Shown here: piece by piece, positions 15,749 to 24,676 of the stretch
Position numbering within the stretch: the first letter of the stretch is position 1
How the letters are laid out: the number at the start of each line of letters is the position of its first letter
Source: Betaproteobacteria bacterium
GTDB lineage: Bacteria; Pseudomonadota; Gammaproteobacteria; Burkholderiales; Usitatibacteraceae
Length of the DNA: 64,000 nucleotides
Direction of reading: 5' to 3'
Assembly (NCBI GenBank): GCA_016708825.1
Contig: JADJEZ010000005.1
Location: forward strand, 62,001-126,000
The notes under the pieces: generated by a model
Databases searched by the model: none
Seen by the model: the letters and a program-made list of their open reading frames with translations, nothing else
Told to the model about the DNA's origin: nothing
Made by a program: the position numbers and the translations under genes

Positions 15749-17012
15749 ACCGATCTCACCCGGCGCAGCTCGGCGCATCGCGCGACCGTGCACGCCTCGC
15801 GGTCGTGCTGCCCTCGCGCAGCCCCGCGGACGTCGTCCTCAAGCACTACTTCCGAGACAACCGCGGCCTGGGCAGCCGCGACCGCGCGCTCGTGGCCGAC
15901 ACGGTGTACTCGGTGCTGCGCCGTCGCAGGCTGCTCGAGGCCGTGACGCCCTCGGCCTCGCCGCGCGAGATGGCGCTCGCTTCCCTCGTGAAACTCCAGG
16001 GCGTGGGAATCGGCGCGCTCGACTCGCTCCTGAAGGCCGGGGAGCAGGCCTGGCTCGCCGCCCTCAAGGCGCGCGACCTGGACGCCCTGCCCTTCGAGAT
16101 CCGCGCCGATCTCCCCGACTGGGTGATCGCGCGGCTGCGGCAGCGACTCCCGGACGAAGAGATCCTCGCCATCGCGAAAAGCTTCCACCACCCCGCGCCG
16201 CTCGACCTGCGCGTGAACACGGTCAAGGCGCCGCGCGAGGCCGTGCTGCAGCGCCTCGAGGCCGACGGCACGCCGGCATCCCCCGCGCGCTTCTCGCCGG
16301 TCGGCGTGCGGGTCAAGGAGAAAGTGGCCCTCAACCGCCACCCGATGTTCCTCGACGGCGCGGTGGAAGTGCAGGACGAGGGCAGCCAGATCCTCGGCAT
16401 GCTGGTGGAGCCGAAGCGCGCCGACATGGTGGTCGACTTCTGCGCCGGCGCCGGCGGCAAGACGCTGCAGCTGGGGGCCGCGATGGGCTCCTACGGACGC
16501 CTCTACGCCTACGACGTATCCGACAAGCGCCTCGCGAACCTCACGCCGCGGCTGCGCCGTTCCGGCCTGTCCAACGTGCACCCCCAGCGCATCGCCGGCG
16601 AGAACGACGCCAAGGTGAAGCGCCTGCGCGGCAAGATCGACCGCGTGCTGGTGGACGCGCCCTGCACGGGCCTGGGGACGCTGCGCCGCAACCCGGACCT
16701 GAAGACCCGGCAGACGGAAGCCGGGCTCGCCGAACTCAACGCCAAGCAATTCGCGATTCTCGAGGGCGCGGCGGCCTCGTGAAGCCCGGCGGGCGCCTCG
16801 TCTACGGCACCTGCAGCCTGCTCGAGGAGGAAAACGAGGCGATCGTCGAGCGCTTCCTCGCCGCGCACCCGGATTTCTCGATCGTCCCGTGCGCCGAAGT
16901 GCTGGCGCGCCAGGGCGTGACGATTCCCGGCTGCGAACGCTACCTCCGGCTCCTGCCGCACGTGCACGACACCGACGGCTTCTTCGCCGCGGTGATGCAG
17001 CGCGCGCCGTGA
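15746..17012 (+). CDS. rsmB: 16S rRNA (cytosine-967-C5) methyltransferase (frameshifted)
   Basis: The N-terminal NusB-like RNA-binding domain is at roughly residues 10-130 (VLKHYFRDNRGLGSRDRALV). A Rossmann methyltransferase follows with the SAM motif VVDFCAGAGGKTLQLG, catalytic motif DAPCTGLGTLRRNPDLK and second cysteine motif GRLVYGTCSLLEEENE. The C-terminus HDTDGFFAAVMQR is typical. One C is missing near 16778, between LEGAAA and KPGGRLVYG. The start is uncertain: the expected MTDLTPAQL reads ACG ACC GAT at 15746 with a missing base after it, so I place the start there. Both catalytic cysteines are intact, so the gene is probably functional in the organism. Confidence 0.85.
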
Positions 17013-17519
17013 GAACGCTGCTCTGCGCGCTGGCCCTCGGCGTCGCGTCGACGGCCGCCGCACAGCCCTCGCCTCGCGCCGCATCTGCGGAACCGGTGCC
17101 GCGCGTGGAGGCCTATTTCACGCCGGGCGACGACGTGGCGGGCGTGATCGCGGGGCGCATCGCCGCGGCACCCGGCCGTGCGGGTCGGCCTATCTCTTCA
17201 CCAACCGGACCATCGCCTCGGCGCTCGCGAAGGCGGCCAGGCGCGGCGTGGCGGTGGATCTCGTCGGGGACGCGAAGCAGCACGAGGCCGGTGGATTCCC
17301 GGTGCTGCGCACACTCGGGCGCGCGGGCGTGCGCATCTGGCTCGACGACGAGCATGCCGCCTTCCACCACAAGGTGGTGCTCGTCGACGCCGGCACGCCC
17401 GCCGGCGTGGTCGTCACCGGGAGCTTCAACTTCACGCAGGCGGCGCAGGAGCGCAACGCCGAGAACATCGTCGTGATCTCCCGGCGCCCGAGTCGCCGCG
17501 CGCTTCGCGCGCGACTTGA
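17009..17519 (+). CDS. Secreted phospholipase D-like nuclease (frameshifted)
   Basis: A GTG at 17009 overlaps the rsmB stop as GTGA. A signal peptide (VRTLLCALALGVASTAAAQ) leads to VPRVEAYFTPGDDVAGVIAG. A shift near 17180 then gives YLFTNRTIASALAKAARRG, VAVDLVGDAKQ, and the single HKD motif HHKVVLVDAG with GSFNFTQAAQERNAEN after it. This is the compact one-HKD layout of the Nuc-type endonuclease/PLD family, which acts as a dimer. The end is unclear because of another shift near 17490; TGA at 17517-17519 is the most likely stop. Substrate (DNA, RNA or lipid) cannot be told. Confidence 0.68.
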
Positions 17520-17563
17520 GCGGCACTGCCGCGCGGGCGCCCGCGGTTACAATGACCGGCCCC

Positions 17564-18957
17564 ATGACCCCGCTCGAGACCACGCTCGAAGCGTTCGCCC
17601 CGCAGGCCACCACGCCGCACGGGTTCGCCCAGCTCGCGGTCATCGTGACCGGCTCGGGCTGGGATGGCTCGTGGGCGGGATGCTGCGCCGCCGCGTGGCG
17701 GCCAGGGAGTTGTGGAAGTTCGGCACCGGCGGCTTCGACCGCGTCGCCTTCCCGCTCGCCGCCCTCGCGATCATCTGGGGCCTGCGCCTGCTGCTGCGCA
17801 AGTCCCACGACACGCCCTTCATCGACGTGGCGATCACGCTCCTCGCCGCCTTCGCGATCATCCGCTTCTCGATGTACGTGCTGCGCCATGTCCTGCCGCA
17901 GGGCGCGTTCCTGCGCGGCTCCGAGCGCACCGTGGCCATCGCGATGTGGCTCGGGGTGGCGCTGCACGTCACCGGCCTGCTCCCCGAGGTGTGGGAGGCG
18001 CTCGAGTCCGTGGCCTTCAGCGTCGGCGAGCAGCGCATCTCGCTCCTGCTCGTGATGCAGGGCATCGTATCGGTCGCCATCACGCTCGCGATCTCCCTGT
18101 GGCTCGCGAACCTGGTCGAAGGGCGGGTGCTCGCCACGGAAAGGCTCGCGCTGTCCACGCGCGTCGTCGTCGCGAAGCTCGTGCGGGCGGTCGCGTTCCT
18201 GCTCGCGATCCTCGTGGCGCTGCCGATCGTGGGCATCGACATCACCGCGCTCTCCGTCTTCGGCGGCGCGCTCGGCGTAGGTCTTGGGTTCGGCCTGCAG
18301 AAGATCGCGAGCAACTACGTGAGCGGGTTCATCATCCTGCTCGACCGCTCCGGTCCGCATCGGCGACTTCGTCACGGTCGACAACCGGCAGGGGGAGGTG
18401 AAGGCGATCGCCTCGCGCTACACGGTGATCCGCAGCCTCGACGGCACCGAATCGATCATCCCGAACGAGACGATGATCACGCAGAGCGTGACCAACCACT
18501 CCTACACCGATCGCCAGGTGCTGCTGCGGGTGAAGGTGGGCGTGGGATACGCCTCCAACATCGACCGGGTGTTCGAGCTGCTCCTGGAGGCCGCGGGCGC
18601 CAGCCGCGCATGCTCGCGGACCCGGCGCCCGGGCTCTGGATCACCGCCCTCGGCGACAACGGCGTGGAGATCGAGCTGGGCATCTGGATCGCCGATCCCG
18701 ACAAGGGCCAGTTGTCGCTGCGCGGCGCCATTCTCAAGGAAGCGTTGCGGGCTTTCCGCGCCGAGGGTATCGAGATTCCGTTCCCGCAGCGCGATGTCCG
18801 GCTGGTCGGGGCGGGCCCGCCGCGGGAGCAAGCGGCCCTTCCGTACCAGGCAGGTTGCCCGCCGCCAGGGCGATTCCCCTGCGGAGGATCCGGCGAACGC
18901 GGGCCATCCGATTTCCCCGAACCCGTCGCCGAACGGGTATCCCGAAAGGCGCCCTGA
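17564..18957 (+). CDS. MscS-family mechanosensitive channel (frameshifted)
   Basis: An inner-membrane tension-gated channel. Several hydrophobic helices are followed by the highly conserved pore helix GGALGVGLGFGLQKIASNYV and SGFIILLDRS, the hallmark of MscS. After a shift near 18355 the beta-domain reads VKAIASRYTVIRSLDGTE and SIIPNETMITQSVTNHSY. Another shift near 18595 restores the C-terminal domain (GLWITALGDNGVEIELG, EGIEIPFPQRDVRL) to a stop at 18957. A first break near 17655 lies in the N-terminal helix. I choose the ATG at 17564 because TACAAT at 17548-17553 looks like a -10 box; an ATG at 17552 is the alternative. Length about 463 residues. Confidence 0.8.
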
Positions 18958-18959
18958 AG

Positions 18960-20141
18960 ATGATGCTGCAAGGCTTGCTGGAACTTCCCTGGTGGGGCGA
19001 CCTGGTCGCGCTCTTCATCCTCACGCAGATCACGATCGCCGGGGTGACGCTCTACCTGCACCGCTGCCAGGCGCACCGGGCGCTCGACCTGCATCCGGCC
19101 GTCGCGCATTTCTTCCGCTTCTGGATGTGGCTCACCACCGGCATGGTCACCAAGGAATGGGCCGCCATCCACCGCAAGCACCACGCGAAATGCGAGACGG
19201 CCGAGGATCCGCACAGCCCGCAGGTCTACGGCATCAAGCGCGTGCTTTTCGGCGGCGTGTTCCTGTACGTGAAGGAATCGCACCATCCCGAGACCATGCA
19301 GCGCTACGGCCACGGCACGCCCGACGACTGGCTCGAGCGCACGATCTACTCGCCGTACCACAAGTTCGGAATCATCCTCATGGCCGCGGCCGACATCGCG
19401 CTCTTCGGCGTGGTGCCCGGCGCCCTGATGTTCGGCATCCAGATGGCGTGGATCCCGTTCTGGGCCGCCGGCGTGATCAACGGCATCGGCCACTACTGGG
19501 GCTACCGCAATTTCCAGACCGAGGATGCCAGCACCAACATCGTCCCCGTCGCGGCCTGGATCGGCGGCGAGGAGCTGCACAACAACCACCATGCCTTCCC
19601 GACCTCGGCCAAGTTCTCGGTCCGCTGGTTCGAGTTCGACCTGGGCTGGCTCTACATCCGGGCACTCTCCGCCCTCGGGCTTGCCCGCGCGAAGAAGCTG
19701 CCTCCCAAGGTGAAGCTCGACCCCTCCAAGCTGGAAGTGGACGCGATTACGCTCCAGGCCATCGCGACCAACCGCTACGAGGTGCTGGCGAAGTACGCGA
19801 AATCCATGAAGGTCGCCTGGAACGAGGAGGTGGCGAAGCTGCGCGAGAAGCAGCTCTTCGCGGACAACGCGACGGCGAAGCGCCTTCGCCAGTGGGTGAC
19901 GCGCGGCAATGCCCAGCTTCCCGCGGAACACGAGGCCGTCGCCCTTGCGCTCGAGTCCAGCCCGCGCCTCGCGACCTGGTACCGGATGCGCGAGGAGCTC
20001 GCCAGGACCTGGGAGCGCTCGACGCTCTCCACGGAGCAGCTCGTGCAGCAGCTTCGCAGCTGGTGCGACCGCGCCGAGGCGAGCGGCATCGAAGCGCTCG
20101 CGGAGTTCTCGCAACGCCTGCGGCGCTACGCCGCCGCCTGA
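18960..20141 (+). CDS. Fatty acid / acyl-CoA delta-9 desaturase
   Basis: A 393-residue membrane di-iron enzyme that puts a double bond into fatty acyl chains. All three histidine boxes are seen: HRCQAHR, HRKHH and HNNHH, with hydrophobic pairs before and after them and the family motif NGIGHYWGYRNFQTEDAS. The C-terminal 120 residues are hydrophilic and helical, as in the proteobacterial branch. It is the only long gene in this section with no frameshift. The start is the first of two adjacent ATGs at 18960. The role is probably membrane-fluidity control. It follows the channel gene by two bases, so the two may be co-transcribed. Confidence 0.88.
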   Translation: MMLQGLLELPWWGDLVALFILTQITIAGVTLYLHRCQAHRALDLHPAVAHFFRFWMWLTTGMVTKEWAAIHRKHHAKCETAEDPHSPQVYGIKRVLFGGVFLYVKESHHPETMQRYGHGTPDDWLERTIYSPYHKFGIILMAAADIALFGVVPGALMFGIQMAWIPFWAAGVINGIGHYWGYRNFQTEDASTNIVPVAAWIGGEELHNNHHAFPTSAKFSVRWFEFDLGWLYIRALSALGLARAKKLPPKVKLDPSKLEVDAITLQAIATNRYEVLAKYAKSMKVAWNEEVAKLREKQLFADNATAKRLRQWVTRGNAQLPAEHEAVALALESSPRLATWYRMREELARTWERSTLSTEQLVQQLRSWCDRAEASGIEALAEFSQRLRRYAAA

Positions 20142-20147
20142 CGCGCC

Positions 20148-21627
20148 ATCGCGACCCCGCCCGAGACCCGGCCGGGCGCCGCGCTCGTCTTCGGCGCGAG
20201 CGGCTATATCGGAAGCCACCTGGTTCCCGCGCTTGCGGCGCGAGGGTGGCGCGTGCGCGCCGCCTCCCGCAACCGCAAGGTGCTCGAGGCTCGCGGCTGG
20301 GAAGGTGTCGAGGTACGCGCCGCGGATGCCCTGAAGCCCGAGACGCTTGCCGAAGCGGTCGCGGGCATGGACGTCGCCTACTACCTCGTGCACTCGATGT
20401 CGGCCGGCGCCGCATTCGGCAGGCTGGATCTCGAGGCAGCCGGGCATTTCGCGCGCCGCTGCGCGCCGCCGGCGTGAAACGCATCGTCTACCTGGGCGGC
20501 CTCGTCCCGGAGGGCGCCGATCTCCGAGCACCTCCTGTCGCGCCGCGACACGGGAGAGCGGCTTCGGGCGCACCCGGTGCCGGTGACGGAAATCCGCGCC
20601 GGCATCATCCTGGGGCCGGGATCGGCGGCCTTCGAGGTGATGCGCGACCTCGTCCTGCACCTGCCCGTCATGGTGACGCCACGCTGGGTCAGGGCCAGGT
20701 CGCCGCCGATCGCGCTCGACAACCTCCTGCGTTACCTCGTCGAGGCGCCGGGCATTCCGGAGATGGCGGGCGGGACCTATGACGCCGCCGGCCCGGAGAC
20801 GCTCACCTACGAGGCGATGATGCGCGCCATCTGCCGCATCCTGGGCCGGCGCGAGCCGTGGATCCTGCCGGTGCCGGTGCTCACGCCGGAGCTCTCCGCG
20901 TACTGGCTCAAGTTCGTCACGGCGGTACCGGCCAACATCGCGCGCGCGCTCATCGGCGGGCTGAAGCACGACTTCGCCGCCGACGATGCCGCGCTGCGCG
21001 CGCTCATTCCCCAGCGCCTGCTCGGCTTCGACGAATCCGTGCGGGCCGCGCTCGCCTCGGAGGCACGCCATGCGGTGGCCTCGCGCTGGACCGAGGGCGC
21101 CTTCATGTTCCGCGACCATCGGCCCGACTACGCCTACTACGCGAAGCGCGCGGGCGCCGGGATCCGCACCGCCGGCAAGCGCGCGGGCCCTGTGGCGCGT
21201 GATCGCCGCGATCGGCGGGAAGAACCGCTACTACGCCTGCGATTTCCTGTGGACGCTTCGCGAGCTGGCCGACTGGATGGTTGGCGGCGTGGCGCTGAAC
21301 CGCGGGCGGCGAGATCCGGACGAGGTGCGCGTGGGCGACGTGATCGACTCCTGGCGCGTCACCAGTGCGGAACCGGAGCGCCGCCTCACGCTCACCTTCG
21401 GCATGAAGGCCCCCGGTGCGGGCGTGCTCGAATTCGAGATCGAGGAGACCGCGCCCGGGGAGCGCCGCCTGGCCATGACGGCCTACTGGCACCCGGCCGG
21501 CGTCTGGGGACTTGCGTACTGGTTCGCCATGTTCCCGGCGCACCGCGTGCTCTTCGGGGCGATGGTGAAGGGCATCGATCGGCGGGCGCGCGCGCTCGAA
21601 ACCGGCGAAGCGGGCCCGCATCCCTGA
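20148..21627 (+). CDS. SDR-family NAD(P)-binding protein with DUF2867 domain (frameshifted)
   Basis: The Rossmann start ALVFGASGYIGSHLVPALAA carries the GASGYIG dinucleotide motif. MDVAYYLVHSMSAG and, after a shift near 20460, VKRIVYLGGLVPEG continue the short-chain reductase fold. After shifts near 20545 and 21175 the protein gives ILGPGSAAFEVMRDLVLHLP, YDAAGPETLTYEAMMRAI and the C-terminal DUF2867/SRPBCC-like part KNRYYACDFLWTLRELADWM to the stop at 21627. The combination is known from YbjT-like proteins of about 480-490 residues. No in-frame start codon is left near 20148 (ATC stands there), so the start is uncertain. The reaction is unknown. Confidence 0.65.
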
Positions 21628-21649
21628 GCGCGGCTCGCCGCGCCCCGCA

Positions 21650-21681
21650 AACGAAAAGCCCCGCCGGGGCGGGGCTTCGTT
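21650..21681. terminator. Bidirectional intrinsic terminator
   Basis: AACGAA...GCCCCG pairs with CGGGGC..TTCGTT around a CCGGGG centre, with an AA bulge on one side. The arm ends are A-rich on the left and T-rich on the right. It sits between two convergent genes (the SDR gene and rpmG) and can serve both strands. Confidence 0.78.
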
Positions 21682-21709
21682 CGCATGCCGCGCGAGGAAA
21701 CGCGGGAAG

Positions 21710-21865
21710 CTACTTGAGCTTCGTTTCCTTGTAGGTCACGTGCTTGCGGGCCTTGGGATCGTATTTCATGATCTCGATCTTCTCCGGCTTGGTCTTCTTG
21801 TTCTTGGTCGTCGTGTAGAAGTGGCCCGTGCCGGCGCTGGATTCGAGCTTGATTTTTTCGCGCAT
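21710..21865 (-). CDS. rpmG: 50S ribosomal protein bL33
   Basis: A 51-residue ribosomal protein beginning MREKIKLESSAGTGHFYTTT and ending KHVTYKETKLK, almost identical in pattern to E. coli bL33. It carries none of the zinc-binding cysteines found in the C+ form, so it is the zinc-independent type. GGGGAGACGGAC before the ATG is a good ribosome site. It is 11 bases downstream of rpmB, the usual rpmBG pair, and ends just before a strong terminator. Confidence 0.97.
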   Translation of the reverse strand: MREKIKLESSAGTGHFYTTTKNKKTKPEKIEIMKYDPKARKHVTYKETKLK

Positions 21866-21876
21866 GTCCGTCTCCC

Positions 21877-22113
21877 CTAGATCGCGAGGCCGCGGGCGCG
21901 CATGTCGGCCAGCACCACGTCGATGCCCTTCTTGTCGATGAGGCGAAGGCCCGCGTTCGTGAGCCGCAGCTTCACGTAGCGGTTCTCGCTTTCGACCCAG
22001 AGCCTGCGGTACTGCAGGTTCGGCAGGTAGCGGCGCTTGGTCTTGTTGTTGGCGTGGGACACGTGGTTGCCCACGATGGGCCCCTTGCCGGTGACTTGGC
22101 AGACTCGAGACAT
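21877..22113 (-). CDS. rpmB: 50S ribosomal protein bL28
   Basis: A 78-residue ribosomal protein. MSRVCQVTGKGPIVGNHVSH and NNKTKRRYLPNLQYRRLWV are the standard bL28 sequence. The end reads KKGIDVVLADMRARGLAI. The start is placed at 22113 because ribosomal bL28 begins MSRVCQVTGK; an earlier in-frame ATG at 22131 would add six residues of no known relation. It is the first gene of the rpmB-rpmG pair. Confidence 0.97.
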   Translation of the reverse strand: MSRVCQVTGKGPIVGNHVSHANNKTKRRYLPNLQYRRLWVESENRYVKLRLTNAGLRLIDKKGIDVVLADMRARGLAI

Positions 22114-22215
22114 GGGATTTCTCCGATCCATCGCCCCGAAATGCCGAGGCGGAAAGCCCGAGATTATAGCCCACGGCCGCCCTGCACCTCAACTCGTATT
22201 CACGAGGGAGCCCTT

Positions 22216-22890
22216 TCAGAGCAGCCCGCGTTCGGCGAACGACAGGCAGGCCCCGGGCGCGACGATGAAGTGATCCAGCACCTTCACGTCCACGAGCGCC
22301 AGGGATTCCGCAAGGGAGCGCGTAAGGGATTGATCCTGAACGGAAGGTTCGGCCACCCCCGAGGGATGGTTATGGGCCAGGATGACCCCGGCCGCATTGT
22401 GGGCAAGCGCTTGCTTTACCACCTCCCGGGGATACACGCTGGTCTGCGTGAGCGTGCCGCGAAACAACTCCTCGGCAGCGATGACCCGGTTCTGGGCGTC
22501 GAGGAAGACCGCCCAGAAGACCTCGTGCCCGAGGTGCTGCATGCGCAGCCTGAGGTAGCCGCGCACGGCGGCCGGGGAGGCCAGGCTGTCGCGGGCCTGC
22601 ATCTGCTCGGCGAGGGATCGCCGGGCGAGTTCCATGGCGGCGGCGAGCTGGGCGGCGCGAACCGGGCCAACGCCGGGGACCGCGGCCACCTCCGGCAGGG
22701 GCGCGGCGAGGAGGCGGGAAACGCGCCCGAAGCGGGCGAGCAACGCGCCCGCGACCGCCGAGACCGGGCGACCCGCGACCCCCGTGCGCAGCATCAGGGC
22801 GACGAGTTCCGCGTCGGACAGGCCGGCCGGTCCGTGGGCGACGAGGCGTTCGCGGGGCCGGCCGGCGGCGGGCCATGGGGCGTGGGCCAT
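22216..22890 (-). CDS. radC: RadC-family JAB/MPN protein
   Basis: A 224-residue protein with a helix-hairpin-helix part near residues 55-80 (VAAVPGVGPVRAAQLAAAME) and a JAB1/MPN metalloprotease-like fold: VFWAVFLDAQNRVIAAEELF, then the zinc motif HNHPSG with the later Asp in VAEPSVQD. The historical DNA-repair role of RadC is not proved; its activity in the cell is unknown. The ATG at 22890 gives MAHAPWPAAGRP. It is transcribed divergently from coaBC with only 31 bases between the two start codons. Confidence 0.92.
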   Translation of the reverse strand: MAHAPWPAAGRPRERLVAHGPAGLSDAELVALMLRTGVAGRPVSAVAGALLARFGRVSRLLAAPLPEVAAVPGVGPVRAAQLAAAMELARRSLAEQMQARDSLASPAAVRGYLRLRMQHLGHEVFWAVFLDAQNRVIAAEELFRGTLTQTSVYPREVVKQALAHNAAGVILAHNHPSGVAEPSVQDQSLTRSLAESLALVDVKVLDHFIVAPGACLSFAERGLL

Positions 22891-22909
22891 GGAGCGGGAC
22901 TCTCTCTTG

Positions 22910-22915
22910 TAGAAT
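22910..22915 (+). promoter_or_regulatory. -10 box placing the coaBC start at +1
   Basis: TAGAAT ends six bases before the coaBC ATG at 22922. If used, transcription would begin on or next to the A of that ATG and the message would be leaderless. The -35 region is poor. The spacing is seen directly; leaderless initiation is inference. Confidence 0.4.
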
Positions 22916-22921
22916 GCTTCG

Positions 22922-24151
22922 ATGGACGAAACGGGAAAGCGCCGCGTTCTGCTGGGGGTGACCGGAGGCATCGCCGCCTACAAGGTGGCGGAACTCGCGC
23001 GGGCGCTCATCCGCAATAACGTCGAAGTGCAGGTCGCGATGACAGAGGCCGGCACGAAGTTCGTCACGCCCGCGACTTTCCAGGCGCTCACCGGCAAGCC
23101 GGTCGCGACCGACCTGTGGGACGAGAGCTTCCCCAACGCGATGGCGCACATCGAGCTTTCGCGCGGCATGGATGCGATCGTGATCGCACCGGCGAGCGCG
23201 GATTTCCTGGCTAAGCTCGCCCACGGTCTCGCGGACGACCTGCTTTCCACGGCCTGCCTCGCGCGCGCCTGCCCGCTGCTGGTCGCACCCGCGATGAACC
23301 GGGAGATGTGGGACAACCCGGCCACGCAGCGCAACCTCCATGTGCTGCGAGCCGACGGCGTGGCGGTGCTCGGCCCGGCCGCGGGCGAGCAGGCCTGCGG
23401 GGAGACGGGCATGGGACGCCTGCTCGAGCCCGAGGAACTCCTGCACGCCATCCTCGCCTTCCTGTCGCCCAAGCGCCTCGCGGGCCGTCGCGTGCTGGTC
23501 ACCGCCGGCCCCACGTTCGAAGCCATCGACACGGTGCGCGGCTTCACCAACCAGAGTTCCGGAAAGATGGGCTACGCGCTCGCCGAGGCGGCCGCGACCC
23601 TGGGCGCGGACGTGACGCTCGTCTCCGGGCCCACCCTGCTCGCGCCGCCGGCGAACACGCACTTCGTCTACGTGACGAGCGCGGCGGAAATGCTCAACGC
23701 GGTCAACGCCCACGCCTCTTCGGCCGACTTCTTCTTCAGTGTCGCGGCCGTGGCGGACTACACGCCGGAGGTGGCCTCCACCCGGAAGATCAAGAAGTCG
23801 GGCGCGCCCCTGGAGATCAAGTTGAAGCCCACCGTCGACATCCTCGCGCAGGTCGCGAAGATGCCCGCGGGGCCTTTCTGCGTCGGCTTCGCCGCGGAGA
23901 GCGAGAACCTGGCGGAGTACGCGCAGGCCAAGCGCAAGACCAAGAAACTCCCGATGATCGTGGCGAACCTCGTGCAGCACGCCATCGGCCGCGAGGAGAA
24001 CGAGGTCACCATCTACGATGACGATGGCGCCCATCCCGTCGCGCGCGCGCTCAAGTCCCGCGTCGCGCACGCCATCCTCGAGCACGCGATCGCGCTCTTC
24101 GACGCGAAGCGCGGCAGCGCGACCGTAACGCCCATCAAGCAGGCTTCCTGA
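22922..24151 (+). CDS. coaBC: Phosphopantothenoylcysteine synthetase/decarboxylase
   Basis: A bifunctional coenzyme A enzyme of 409 residues. The N-terminal CoaC flavoprotein domain (about 1-185) has LLGVTGGIAAYKVAELARAL, the catalytic His in MAHIELSRGMD, APAMNREMWDNPATQRNL and the substrate-clamp Cys in EQACGETGMGR. The C-terminal CoaB domain has VLVTAGPTFEAIDTVRGFTN, the QSSGKMG nucleotide loop, AAVADYTPE and KIKK. CoaB adds cysteine to phosphopantothenate and CoaC removes CO2. It functions downstream of panBCD at the left of the window. No Shine-Dalgarno is clear, which fits a leaderless message. Confidence 0.96.
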   Translation: MDETGKRRVLLGVTGGIAAYKVAELARALIRNNVEVQVAMTEAGTKFVTPATFQALTGKPVATDLWDESFPNAMAHIELSRGMDAIVIAPASADFLAKLAHGLADDLLSTACLARACPLLVAPAMNREMWDNPATQRNLHVLRADGVAVLGPAAGEQACGETGMGRLLEPEELLHAILAFLSPKRLAGRRVLVTAGPTFEAIDTVRGFTNQSSGKMGYALAEAAATLGADVTLVSGPTLLAPPANTHFVYVTSAAEMLNAVNAHASSADFFFSVAAVADYTPEVASTRKIKKSGAPLEIKLKPTVDILAQVAKMPAGPFCVGFAAESENLAEYAQAKRKTKKLPMIVANLVQHAIGREENEVTIYDDDGAHPVARALKSRVAHAILEHAIALFDAKRGSATVTPIKQAS

Positions 24152-24167
24152 ACCACCGGTCATCCCG

Positions 24168-24189
24168 GGCTCCGCGCGAGCGCGGAGCC
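24168..24189 (+). repeat. Perfect GC-rich hairpin between coaBC and dut
   Basis: A 9-base-pair stem, GGCTCCGCG with CGCGGAGCC, closes a CGAG loop 30 bases before the dut ATG. There is no T-run, so it is not a standard terminator. It may be a dispersed palindromic element or an mRNA-processing site. Confidence 0.4.
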
Positions 24190-24218
24190 ATGCCCATTCG
24201 ACGCTCCGCCCCCGCCCC

Positions 24219-24668
24219 ATGAAGAGACTCGACGTGAAGATCCTCGACGAACGCATGCGCTCCCAGATGCCCGCCTACGCGACCGCCGGCAGCGCGGGGC
24301 TCGACCTGCGCGCATGCCTCGATGAACCGCTGCGCCTTAAGGCCGGCGACTGCGCCCTCGTGCCCACCGGTCTCGCCATCCACGTGGCCGACCCCGGCCA
24401 CGCCGCGGTGGTCATCCCGCGCTCCGGCCTGGGCCACAAGCACGGCATCGTGCTCGGCAACCTCGTCGGGCTGATCGATTCCGACTACCAGGGACAGCTC
24501 TTCGTGTCGTGCTGGAACCGCGGCAAGGAGCCCTTCGTGGTGAACCCCATGGAGCGGATCGCGCAGCTCGTCGTGGTCCCGGTGGTCCAGGTGGAGCTGA
24601 ACCTCGTGGAGTCGTTCGACGAAAGCGCCCGCGGCGACGGCGGCTTCGGCTCCACGGGCAAGCACTGA
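24219..24668 (+). CDS. dut: dUTP diphosphatase
   Basis: It hydrolyses dUTP to dUMP, keeping uracil out of DNA and feeding thymidylate synthesis. The five trimeric dUTPase motifs are present in order: AGSAGLDLRA, PRSGLGHKHG, GLIDSDYQGQ, the PMERIAQLV block and the C-terminal RGDGGFGSTGKH loop. At 149 residues it is the usual length. It follows coaBC, the conserved proteobacterial dfp-dut order, after 67 bases that contain a hairpin. Confidence 0.97.
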   Translation: MKRLDVKILDERMRSQMPAYATAGSAGLDLRACLDEPLRLKAGDCALVPTGLAIHVADPGHAAVVIPRSGLGHKHGIVLGNLVGLIDSDYQGQLFVSCWNRGKEPFVVNPMERIAQLVVVPVVQVELNLVESFDESARGDGGFGSTGKH

Positions 24669-24676
24669 CGGCGGCC

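Noticed and set aside
11160..21200. Real pseudogenisation or programmed frameshifting of purM, purN, rsmB and mscS
   Set aside because: Too many genes are hit in one block, motifs stay intact across the breaks, and no slippery heptamer with a pseudoknot is visible at the sites that I checked.
24168..24189. Intrinsic terminator between coaBC and dut
   Set aside because: The stem is perfect but no T-run follows on the plus strand, so I list it as a palindrome only.
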